Origin: JAQBZY01 sp038117205
GTDB lineage: Bacteria > Pseudomonadota > Alphaproteobacteria > Rhodospirillales > Casp-alpha2
DNA: 64,000 bases
Direction of reading: 5' to 3'
NCBI GenBank assembly: GCA_038117205.1
Contig: JAYOFL010000004.1
Coordinates: 23,269-87,268 of the forward strand
Part shown: piece by piece, positions 35,813 to 43,009 of the stretch
How positions within the stretch are numbered: position 1 is the stretch's first letter
How the letters are laid out: each line of letters begins with the position of its first letter
Notes under the pieces: model-generated
Seen by the model: the letters and a program-made list of their open reading frames with translations, nothing else
Database searches by the model: none
What the model was told of the DNA's origin: nothing
Made by a program: the position numbers and the translations under genes

Positions 35813-37376
35813 CGAGGGCCTCGACGCACGTCCGGGCGGCGTTGGCCATGATGGTGAAGGTCGGCGGCTGCGCCGGGGCGAGCGGGAAGACGGCGGAATC
35901 GCAGACATGGACGCGCGGCATGACGGCGCCGTCGGCGCCGATGCGGAACGGGTCGCTGCCATATGCCATCGTGCCGGCATAATGCGAGCTTGTGCCGGCG
36001 GCCATGAACGGGAACGGCGGAATGACGAAACCGGTTCCGACGGCGGCCCGGCGCAGACGGCGGAAGGCGGCGCGCGCGGCGGCCCGGTCGGCGCCCCGGC
36101 GCGCGGCGATCCGAAGCTCGCCCGTGCCGTCGAGGCGGACGGAGAGGTCCGGCCCGCGCATGCTGTCGAGATAGAGCTTGCCGAAGCCGATGCGCCGGCG
36201 GAGCGCCGCCGACAGACCGCGGAACGCCGGCCACCAGGCGGCCGGCACGAAGCATCGCCAGGTCAGATCGGGCATCGGCGCCAAATTGGCATGCGCGTAT
36301 CCCGCGCCGTCGCCGTCGTCGGCAAGGCCGAGCACCGTGTTGGCGATGGCGAGGTGGCTATCGTCGGTCGTCCCTCGGCCGCGGCTGGCGTCGGCGAAGG
36401 CGAACAGATAGACGGCGCTGTCCAGCAACGGCAGTTCGCGCTCCCGCAGGTCCATGCTGCGCAGCATGATCTCGGCGCTGCCGATGCAGCCGGCGGCCAG
36501 GAACACGCGGTCGAAACCGCCGTAGGTGCCGTGCGTCGTGACGACACTCGCCTGCGCCGCGCCGCCGTCGACGGTGAGAACCCGTTCGGCGACGAGCCGG
36601 TTCTGAAAATCGGGCCATAGCCGGGCGATGCCGGCCGCGCCCTCGAAAATCGCGTTCCGGAAGCAGCCGCTGAAGCATTCGCCGCAACGGACGCAGCCCG
36701 GCCGGCCGGCTTCGCCGGTTTCGACGCCGAGCCGGTTGACGCCGGCGTAGACGCCGGGCTGGCGCGCCTCGTCCAGTCTCGCCGTGAACTTCTCCAGGAC
36801 CGCCGCCGGCCGGTGCGGCCGCCGGTTGACATAGGACCGGGGAAAATATCCGGCAAGGCCGTCCTCGGCGCCGGACAATCCGACCGCGTCGGCGATCTCG
36901 GTGTAGTAGGGATGCAGGCGGTCGAGCGGCACCGGCCAGCCCGCCATATCGCCGTCCACCAACGGAAACATGCTGGCGCTCCAGAACCGGCTCAGCCCGC
37001 TCCGGAAATCGCTGCGCCAGATCTTTTCCTGTCTTTTGCCTTGGCCCTCCAAGTCATGCCTGGGGATGGCCGCCCCGTAATGGGTACGCGCCGGCGGAAA
37101 CGAAATGCCGGCGCCGTCCGCAATGGCGCGGTTGAGCGTGCGGAGGTTGTCGGTCGTCCAACTGCGCGGATCGACGGCGGCGAGCGGCGGGTCGGCAATG
37201 ACGCCGGGCGCGTCGAAAAACCAGACGTCGGCATCCGGATGGCGTCGGCGCAAGGCGGCGGCGACGCCGAACGCGGCGGCGCCGGTACCGATGATGGAAA
37301 CGCGCGGTGGCGATGCAGAACCGGAAATCGAAGGTCTCCACCCAAGGCCGTCCGCCGCTTCCGGCCGGCCGGACAA
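35805..37376 (-). CDS. GMC-type flavoprotein oxidoreductase with a four-cysteine cluster motif
   Basis: A 523-residue protein, TTG start at 37376. VSIIGTGAAAFGVAAAL (26-42) is the FAD loop, and the C-terminal MPRVHVCDSAVFP...PPTFTIMANAART is typical of the GMC_oxred_C tail. Unusually, residues 228-238 read CVRCGECFSGC, a CxxCxxCxxxC iron-sulfur-type motif not found in classic GMC enzymes but seen in some LPS-locus relatives. It probably oxidises a sugar alcohol. The acceptor and substrate are unknown. Confidence 0.8.
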   Translation of the reverse strand: MSGRPEAADGLGWRPSISGSASPPRVSIIGTGAAAFGVAAALRRRHPDADVWFFDAPGVIADPPLAAVDPRSWTTDNLRTLNRAIADGAGISFPPARTHYGAAIPRHDLEGQGKRQEKIWRSDFRSGLSRFWSASMFPLVDGDMAGWPVPLDRLHPYYTEIADAVGLSGAEDGLAGYFPRSYVNRRPHRPAAVLEKFTARLDEARQPGVYAGVNRLGVETGEAGRPGCVRCGECFSGCFRNAIFEGAAGIARLWPDFQNRLVAERVLTVDGGAAQASVVTTHGTYGGFDRVFLAAGCIGSAEIMLRSMDLRERELPLLDSAVYLFAFADASRGRGTTDDSHLAIANTVLGLADDGDGAGYAHANLAPMPDLTWRCFVPAAWWPAFRGLSAALRRRIGFGKLYLDSMRGPDLSVRLDGTGELRIAARRGADRAAARAAFRRLRRAAVGTGFVIPPFPFMAAGTSSHYAGTMAYGSDPFRIGADGAVMPRVHVCDSAVFPLAPAQPPTFTIMANAARTCVEALDA

Positions 37377-37399
37377 TCAACCGCCCGTGGCGGCGTCTT

Positions 37400-37906
37400 T
37401 CACGTGCACGGTACGACGAATTGCGGCGACAGGCTCGCCCGCACTTCGCGCCCGAGAAGATTGAACAGGATCACGACCCGGTCGAAACCGCGCCGCGTCA
37501 CGAAGATGCCCTCGACGTCGGTGAGCGGCCCCTGTTCGACGCGCAACCGGTCGCCGCTCTTGTATTGCGCCGCGTCGGAAATACGGACCAGCCCGTCCTC
37601 GTCCTGGCGGGCGCGGATCTCCTCGATCACCGCGTCCGGTACGGCGGCCGGATACTCGTCGAACTGCACGATGGATTTGACGCCGACGGTGGAGCGGATC
37701 GACCGCCAACCGAGCCGTTCGGGGTCGAGCCAGACGAACATATAGCCCGGAAACAGCGGCGCGCGGACGCTGTCGCGCCGCCGGGCGTGCCGGCGCACCT
37801 TGAGATGGCGCGGCAGGAAAATCTCGAATCCCTGGCGGATCAGATGCGCCGCCGCGGTGTCCTCCGCCTTTGCGTGCGTGTTGACGACGCCCCAATAGCC
37901 GCTCAT
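37400..37906 (-). CDS. rfaH: RfaH-like NusG paralogue, transcription antiterminator
   Basis: A 168-residue specialised NusG protein. The N-terminal NGN domain (WGVVNTHAKAEDTAAAHL, then FPGYMFVWLD) is followed by a KOW domain (GDRLRVEQGPLTDVEGIF, then RVVILFNLLGREVRASLS). The latter stretch matches the C-terminal region of E. coli RfaH rather than housekeeping NusG. RfaH joins polymerase at ops sites and prevents premature termination of long surface-glycan operons. The ATG overlaps the winged-helix stop (ATGA). A matching ops copy lies in the legB leader. Confidence 0.87.
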   Translation of the reverse strand: MSGYWGVVNTHAKAEDTAAAHLIRQGFEIFLPRHLKVRRHARRRDSVRAPLFPGYMFVWLDPERLGWRSIRSTVGVKSIVQFDEYPAAVPDAVIEEIRARQDEDGLVRISDAAQYKSGDRLRVEQGPLTDVEGIFVTRRGFDRVVILFNLLGREVRASLSPQFVVPCT

Positions 37907-38553
37907 GGCTCGATGTCCTCGTTGCCGGTGACATCGACGCCGAGGAACGGCGGCGCGATCAGCCGCTCGGCGGGCAGGAGCTTCGCCAGTGCGTCATACT
38001 CCCGCTGCGGATCGCCGACGTCGGCGATGACCATGACGTCGTGGGGGTCTAAGCGGCCGATGTCCGAAAAGACGGGGATTCCCTGGTAGTCGTCCCGCTG
38101 CGTGCTCGGGTCGGCGATGCCGACGATGCGGATGCCGTCGACCTCGCGCGAGCAGAGGACGGCGATTTCCGTCAGATCCGTCAGGCCGTGCAGGGCGACA
38201 CGGGGCTGTCCGCGCCGGACGCAGGCTTCGAAGAGCTCGGCGTATTGGACGCGGGCGATGCGGAAGAGCTGGAAGCCCTGGGTCAGGAACTCCCCGGCGA
38301 GCCGGCTCTTTTCCGACAGGCCGCGCGGCGTCAGGTAATAGGCGTAACGGTTTGCCGGCACCTGACGCACCTTGATCAGGCCCCGCGTCACGCATCGCTT
38401 GAGATAGGCGTTGGCAAGGCCGAGCGCGATCCCGAGCTCGCGCGACAAATGGCGCTGCGACACCTGCGCGTTGTCCTGCACCGCGTTCAGCAGGCCGAGC
38501 GTGATCCGCGCCTCGTTGTCGAGGTGGGCGCTTTCCGACTTGGACGACGTCAT
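37903..38553 (-). CDS. Winged-helix regulator (MarR/EPS type) with C-terminal Rossmann-like domain
   Basis: A 216-residue regulator. Residues 15-95 match the EPS-associated MarR-type winged helix: SQRHLSRELGIALGLANAY, then GLIKVRQV and YYLTPRGLSEKS. Residues 115-205 look like a small Rossmann domain (VALHGLTDLTEIAVL, IRIVGIADPS, YQGIPVFSDIGRL, VMVIADVGD), reminiscent of the nucleotide-sugar-binding N-terminal domain of PglD/LegH or CapD. It may sense a nucleotide sugar; that is inference. It is cotranscribed with the RfaH-like gene, and its promoter carries two palindromic operators shared with the leg promoter. Confidence 0.84.
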   Translation of the reverse strand: MTSSKSESAHLDNEARITLGLLNAVQDNAQVSQRHLSRELGIALGLANAYLKRCVTRGLIKVRQVPANRYAYYLTPRGLSEKSRLAGEFLTQGFQLFRIARVQYAELFEACVRRGQPRVALHGLTDLTEIAVLCSREVDGIRIVGIADPSTQRDDYQGIPVFSDIGRLDPHDVMVIADVGDPQREYDALAKLLPAERLIAPPFLGVDVTGNEDIEP

Positions 38554-38592
38554 GCGGCGGTTGTTCCTCGCGGTTCCCAGGAGACGAGCGCG

Positions 38593-38622
38593 AGTCTACC
38601 CCGTTCATTTTGTGAACGTCAA
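38593..38622 (-). promoter_or_regulatory. Predicted promoter of the winged-helix/rfaH-like operon
   Basis: Minus strand TTGACG (38622-38617), an 18-bp spacer and TAGACT (38598-38593), about 40 bases before the ATG at 38553. The -35 hexamer and spacer length are identical to those of the legB promoter, and the spacer holds the same kind of palindrome. Confidence 0.68.
38603..38617. promoter_or_regulatory. Operator GTTCA-N5-TGAAC, proximal copy
   Basis: GTTCATTTTGTGAAC between the -35 and -10 boxes of the winged-helix gene promoter, in the same place as the copy in the legB promoter. It suggests autorepression. Confidence 0.68.
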
Positions 38623-38626
38623 CATC

Positions 38627-38641
38627 GTTCATTTCATGAAC
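38627..38641. promoter_or_regulatory. Operator GTTCA-N5-TGAAC, distal copy
   Basis: GTTCATTTCATGAAC, a perfect 6-bp-arm palindrome (GTTCAT/ATGAAC), 24 bases centre to centre from the proximal copy, i.e. a little over two helical turns. It lies upstream of the -35 box, so cooperative binding of two dimers is possible. Confidence 0.65.
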
Positions 38642-38697
38642 AGCTGTCGGGTTCCTTGTAAAACAAGGGGATGCAGGCCGTGCGGCGGCTTTCCGGA

Positions 38698-38726
38698 TTG
38701 ACTTTCATTGGCCCGGCCCATATTCG
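38698..38726 (+). promoter_or_regulatory. Predicted promoter for the UDP-sugar dehydrogenase gene
   Basis: TTGACT (38698-38703), 17-bp spacer, TATTCG (38721-38726), about 34 bases before the TTG start at 38760. The -10 match is weak. A short hairpin CCTTGTaaaACAAGG lies upstream near 38654-38668. Confidence 0.4.
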
Positions 38727-38759
38727 GAAGGCCGGATCAGCGAATTCGGGAATCGGCGT

Positions 38760-40037
38760 TTGGCGAAGAACGGATCCCCTTCGGTTGCCGTGATCGGCCT
38801 CGGCTACGTCGGTTTGCCGCTGGCGTTGGCATTGGCCCGGCATTTCGACGTCGTCGGCTTCGACATCTCGAAGGCCCGGGTCGGCGAGTTGCGGGCGCAC
38901 CGGGACCGTACCGGTGAGGTGGCGCCCTCGGAACTCAAGGCGACGGCGATGTCGATCACCGCGGATCCGTCCGCGCTCAAAGGCGTCGACGTCTTCATCG
39001 TCACTGTGCCGACGCCGGTCGACGACACCAACAAGCCCGATCTCGGCGCCGTCCGCGCCGCCTGCGCGACCGTCGGCAAGGTCATGCGCCCGGGCGCCAT
39101 CGCCGTTTTCGAGAGCACGGTCTATCCCGGCGTCACCGAGGACATCTGCGGTCCGGAACTGGAGCGATCGTCCGGTCTCGTCTGCGGCAAGGACTTCTTC
39201 CTCGGCTATTCGCCGGAGCGCATCAATCCCGGCGACCGCGAGCACACGGTCGACAAGATCACCAAGGTCGTCGCCGGCCAGACGCCGGAAGTCGCCGACC
39301 GACTCAAGGCGGTCTACGGCGCCGTCACCGGCGGCAACGTCTTCGTCGCTGCCAACATCAAGACGGCCGAGGCCGCGAAGGTGATCGAGAACGCGCAACG
39401 CGACATCAACATCGCCTTCGTCAACGAAGTCGCCATGATCTTCAACAAAGTCGGCATCTCGACGCACGATGTGTTGGCGGCGGCCGGCACGAAATGGAAT
39501 TTCCTCAAGTTTTCGCCGGGCTTCGTCGGCGGCCATTGCATCGGCGTCGATCCGTTCTACCTGGCGCACCTCGCCGAGCAATTGGGCCACGACCCGGAAG
39601 TCATCCTGGCCGGGCGGCGCATCAACGACGGCATGGCCGGGTTCGTCGCCGAGCGCATCGACGTCCAGCTCGGCGGTGGGCCGAAGCGGGTTCTCGTGCT
39701 CGGCCTGACGTTCAAGGAGAACGTGCCGGATCTCCGCAACTCGAAGGTCGCCGATCTAGTCGTGCGGCTCGGCGAGCTTGGCCACGACGTGAAGGTGCAC
39801 GATCCGCTGGCCGACCGCGACGAAGCGCGGGAGCACTACGGCATCGAGCTTCTGCAGCACCTGGACGAGGGCCGTGGCAGCGACTGCGTCGTCGGCGCCG
39901 TGCCGCACGCCGTCTACATGGCGTTCAGCGGCCGTATGCTGTCGTCGCTGGTGGCGGAAGGTGGCCTCGTTGCCGATCTCAAGGGCATGTGGCGGCATGT
40001 GGCGCCGACGCCGGCCTACCGGCGCTGGGAACTCTGA
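38760..40037 (+). CDS. UDP-N-acetylhexosamine 6-dehydrogenase (TviB/WbpA-like)
   Basis: A 425-residue nucleotide-sugar dehydrogenase that oxidises C6 to a uronic acid with two NAD. VAVIGLGYVGLPLALALA is the NAD loop, FESTVYPGVTED and GYSPERINPGD follow, then GFVGGHCIGVDPFYL with the catalytic cysteine and VLGLTFKENVPDLRNSK. These marks and length fit TviB/VipA and WbpA rather than UDP-glucose dehydrogenase. TTG start at 38760; the next ATG is 63 codons in, past the NAD loop. It is transcribed divergently from the regulator operon. Confidence 0.92.
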   Translation: MAKNGSPSVAVIGLGYVGLPLALALARHFDVVGFDISKARVGELRAHRDRTGEVAPSELKATAMSITADPSALKGVDVFIVTVPTPVDDTNKPDLGAVRAACATVGKVMRPGAIAVFESTVYPGVTEDICGPELERSSGLVCGKDFFLGYSPERINPGDREHTVDKITKVVAGQTPEVADRLKAVYGAVTGGNVFVAANIKTAEAAKVIENAQRDINIAFVNEVAMIFNKVGISTHDVLAAAGTKWNFLKFSPGFVGGHCIGVDPFYLAHLAEQLGHDPEVILAGRRINDGMAGFVAERIDVQLGGGPKRVLVLGLTFKENVPDLRNSKVADLVVRLGELGHDVKVHDPLADRDEAREHYGIELLQHLDEGRGSDCVVGAVPHAVYMAFSGRMLSSLVAEGGLVADLKGMWRHVAPTPAYRRWEL

Positions 40038-40061
40038 GCGGCCCGGCTTTCGGTCCCGGCC

Positions 40062-40760
40062 ATGGCGGTGCCGCTCATGAGAATGTTCGAATTCGAGTCC
40101 CGAGCGGACTGCGCCCAGGCGCTTGCCGACGCCATGGCGGCGGCGCTTCGGGACGCCCTCGACGCCCGGCCGGCGGCGTCGCTGGCGTTGTCCGGCGGCC
40201 GCACGCCGCGATCGGTATTGCCGCTCCTGGCCCGGTGCGGTCTCGATTGGCGGCGGGTCTTCATCACACTGGCCGACGACAGATGGGTGGCGCCGGCGGA
40301 CCCGGACAGCAATGCGCTGCTGGTTGACGTATGTCTGTTGCGTGAGGGCGCGGCGGCGGCGCGGTTCCGGCCGCTCTGGTCGGCGGCGGCGACACCGCGC
40401 GAGGGCCTGCCGGCGGCGGAAGCGTCGCTCGCCGACGTGCCGTTTCCCCTCGACGTCGCCTATCTCGGCATGGGGCCGGACGGCCACATCGCATCCCTGT
40501 TTCCGGGCGACGACGCGTCGGCATTCGACCGGGCGGGCGGGCGCTGCGTCACGGGGCGCGCGCCGACGCCGCCGCATGAGCGGATCAGCCTGTCGCTGGA
40601 AACGCTGCTGGCGACGCGCACGTTGTTCCTGCATCTGACGGGTGAGAAAAAGCGGCAAGTCTTCAACGGCGCGTCCGTCGGCGCACCGACACCGCGCTTG
40701 CCGGTGTCGCTGCTCCTGCACGCGGGGCATCCCGATCTTCGGGCCTTCGTCGCGCCTTAG
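40062..40760 (+). CDS. pgl: 6-phosphogluconolactonase
   Basis: A 232-residue DevB/SOL-type enzyme that hydrolyses 6-phosphogluconolactone in the pentose phosphate or Entner-Doudoroff pathway. LALSGGRTPRSVLPLLA near the start, FITLADDRWVAP, GMGPDGHIASLFPG and the KRQVF segment are family signatures. No zwf or edd is adjacent, unlike many proteobacteria. ATG 40062 used; ATG 40077 (MRMFEFES) is also possible. It starts 24 bases after the dehydrogenase gene. Confidence 0.9.
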   Translation: MAVPLMRMFEFESRADCAQALADAMAAALRDALDARPAASLALSGGRTPRSVLPLLARCGLDWRRVFITLADDRWVAPADPDSNALLVDVCLLREGAAAARFRPLWSAAATPREGLPAAEASLADVPFPLDVAYLGMGPDGHIASLFPGDDASAFDRAGGRCVTGRAPTPPHERISLSLETLLATRTLFLHLTGEKKRQVFNGASVGAPTPRLPVSLLLHAGHPDLRAFVAP

Positions 40761-40813
40761 AGTGGCGAGGGGTTGTCGGCAATCCGCTCAGGCAGCCCGC
40801 TCAGGCGGTCCGT

Positions 40814-41344
40814 TTAGGCGGTCCAGCGGCGATGCGGCCCGATATCCAGGTGCACGAAGTCGCTCTTCGGATACATACCGACACCGCCGTCCACCCAGCG
40901 GATGAAATCCATCGCCAGATGCTCCAGCGTCACACCGCGCACCCTGACGTCGAGGGCCTGGCCGCTGTTGTGAAAGGCGTTCGGTGATCCGGCGGCGAGT
41001 GGCTTGGCCGGATCGTTGGCGATGTGGCCGCGAACGATCTCGAGTTCGCGCTTCTCGCCGTAGCCGGTCATCATGGCGTGCATGACGTCGAGCAGGCCAA
41101 CATCCACCGATCCCAGGGTCTCGGTCTTGAAATCGCGAAGAATCCTGTTGGCCGCGGCGATGCCGTCGGCGAGATACTCGCCCGCCGACCAGAACGTGAC
41201 CGTGTCGCGCTCGCCCGTCGCCGGCACGAAGAATGAAATCGACCGGTCGGCCTCGGGCCTTGCCAGACGTATGGCGACCGGCGCCGTCATCAAGGCCGCG
41301 CCCGCCAACGATCCGGTCAAAAGAGTCCGTCTGGTAATCCGCAT
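40814..41344 (-). CDS. DUF882 / YcbK-like M15 family peptidase with Tat signal
   Basis: A 176-residue protein. The N-terminus MRITRRTLLTGSLAGAALM has a twin-arginine signal followed by a hydrophobic stretch, so export by Tat is likely. The mature part carries the DUF882/peptidase M15 zinc-site pattern AFHNSGQALDV and HLDIGPHRRW. E. coli YcbK (MepK) cuts peptidoglycan cross-links. ATG 41344 chosen because it puts the RR motif next to the start. A good -10 box lies 55 bases upstream. Confidence 0.85.
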   Translation of the reverse strand: MRITRRTLLTGSLAGAALMTAPVAIRLARPEADRSISFFVPATGERDTVTFWSAGEYLADGIAAANRILRDFKTETLGSVDVGLLDVMHAMMTGYGEKRELEIVRGHIANDPAKPLAAGSPNAFHNSGQALDVRVRGVTLEHLAMDFIRWVDGGVGMYPKSDFVHLDIGPHRRWTA

Positions 41345-41398
41345 GTGCACCCTCCGGCGGAACCCGCGGGGCGTCTCCACCCCTTTCCGCACCCTTTA

Positions 41399-41404
41399 AT
41401 TATA
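41399..41404 (-). promoter_or_regulatory. -10 box (TATAAT) before the DUF882 gene
   Basis: A perfect TATAAT on the minus strand, 55 bases before the ATG at 41344. The -35 region is poor (TGCAAT at 16 bp). Confidence 0.45.
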
Positions 41405-41470
41405 GCGACTTGGCCACCCGATTGCACATGAACCCCCGGCAAGATTGCCATGCCGGACGCTCATGCGCCG

Positions 41471-43009
41471 TCAGCGGTCCATGGCGAGCCGCCATTTGAC
41501 GACGGTGTCGCCCCCGTGGTCGCCCCCGCAGTCGCCACCGTGCTCGCCGGCGATCACGATCTGGCGCGAGCGGTGCCGGAGACCGTCGCCGAAATAGACG
41601 CTGTCCTCGACGTCGAGGCGGCCGTCACAGCGGAACCGCCAGCCCGGACCGCGCGGAAGCTTCAGGAGCGCCTCCTGGCCGCCCTCGACCGGCAGCGCGG
41701 CGACGTCCGGATGCAGGTGAAAGCGGATGGCGAACGGCGTCGCGAAGCCGCCGCTCAGCCGGTCCTCACCCCTGAGGTCGCCGCCGCCGGCGTCGAGATA
41801 GAGCGCCCGATGATGGCGGATGCCGTAGGCCTTCTCGTAGCCGTCGTGCCAGCCTTCCAAGAGGCGCGCGCCGTCGTGATCGCGCCGCTCGGCGTGGACC
41901 TCGGTCGGGTGCGCATCCTGGCCGCCGAGGACGAGGGTCGCGTGCGCCGCCGTCTTGCGGAGCGCCGGTCCCCAGGTCTCGCCGCCCGCGATGTCGGCGC
42001 AGGCGAGACCGCAACTGGTGACGAGGCGCATCTTGCCGATGCAGAGTTCGAAGGCCAGCGGCGAAAGGTGCGCGTCCGGATCGCCGGCGCCGCCGCGTCC
42101 GGTGTCGACCAGGACCGTCGTTTGTCCCGACCGCAGCCGGCAATAGCCGGTATGCGGCGCATAGGCCATGGCGCGGCCGTGATTGCCGGACGCCGAGAGG
42201 ACCGCCTCGATCAGGTCCTCGTCGCCGGCGCGGCCGCCGCCCAGCAGCGTCAATTCGCCGTCGCCCATCCGCAGCGCCCGGATGAACGGCGCCATCCGGT
42301 CGATGGCGGAAATCAGGCCGGCCGGCGGTTCCATCTGGTGGTGCGCGAGCGCATCGCGGATTTCGATCAACAGCGCCAGCACGGCGAGCGCCTTGCTCGG
42401 CGACCGTTCAATGTGCCCGCCGTCGCCGAGCACCTGACGGTCGACGTCGGCACCCAGGGCGCGCAGATCGCGGGCGAGGGCGCGGCGAACTTCGGCGAGC
42501 GCGAGCGCCGAAAAGATGCGGCCCCGGTGCGTCAGGAAGCGGCGCCAGGGTCGGGGCGCCGACATCGGCACCCGGTGCAGATGCCTCGCTCCCCGGAGAA
42601 CGGTCCGGCCGAGTTGTGCCCGCGCCCGCGCCGACGCGCCGCCGGTCAGCATCTCGAAGGCGTCGGTCAACCGGGAGATCCGCTCGCCGAGCACGTCCGG
42701 CCGCCACGCGGCGGGCGTCCAACGGACGAGATTGGGGAGCCGGCTGTCGACGGCGGACCGCGCGTCAACCGGCAGCATCAGCGGCAGGGCTCTGAAGGCG
42801 TCGCCGCCGAGTTCGGTAACGGCGCCGGCGGCGGCCGGAAACGGGGACAGGTTGTCGGCCATTTGCGCGGCGTGAACGGACAGCAATCCGCCGCCCATCG
42901 ACGCGAGCGGACCCGGCGGCCGGGAACCGAGCGAGGCGTCGTAGAGCGGATTGCCGAAGACAATGCGGTGCAGGAATTCCCGCATATCGTCAGTCGAGCT
43001 CAAAGGCAT
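41471..43009 (-). CDS. Heparinase II/III-like protein
   Basis: A 512-residue protein of the heparinase II/III-like group common beside rsmB in alphaproteobacteria. Recognisable parts are a helical N-terminal half (toroid) and a beta-rich C-terminal domain with MAYAPHTGYCRLRSGQTTVLVDTG and the HDGYEKAYGIRHHRALYLDAGG stretch. Catalytic function on glycan is presumed but unproven for this subgroup. Starts ATG 43009, or ATG 42985 which avoids a 20-base overlap with the carbamoyltransferase end. It has no signal peptide. Confidence 0.82.
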   Translation of the reverse strand: MPLSSTDDMREFLHRIVFGNPLYDASLGSRPPGPLASMGGGLLSVHAAQMADNLSPFPAAAGAVTELGGDAFRALPLMLPVDARSAVDSRLPNLVRWTPAAWRPDVLGERISRLTDAFEMLTGGASARARAQLGRTVLRGARHLHRVPMSAPRPWRRFLTHRGRIFSALALAEVRRALARDLRALGADVDRQVLGDGGHIERSPSKALAVLALLIEIRDALAHHQMEPPAGLISAIDRMAPFIRALRMGDGELTLLGGGRAGDEDLIEAVLSASGNHGRAMAYAPHTGYCRLRSGQTTVLVDTGRGGAGDPDAHLSPLAFELCIGKMRLVTSCGLACADIAGGETWGPALRKTAAHATLVLGGQDAHPTEVHAERRDHDGARLLEGWHDGYEKAYGIRHHRALYLDAGGGDLRGEDRLSGGFATPFAIRFHLHPDVAALPVEGGQEALLKLPRGPGWRFRCDGRLDVEDSVYFGDGLRHRSRQIVIAGEHGGDCGGDHGGDTVVKWRLAMDR

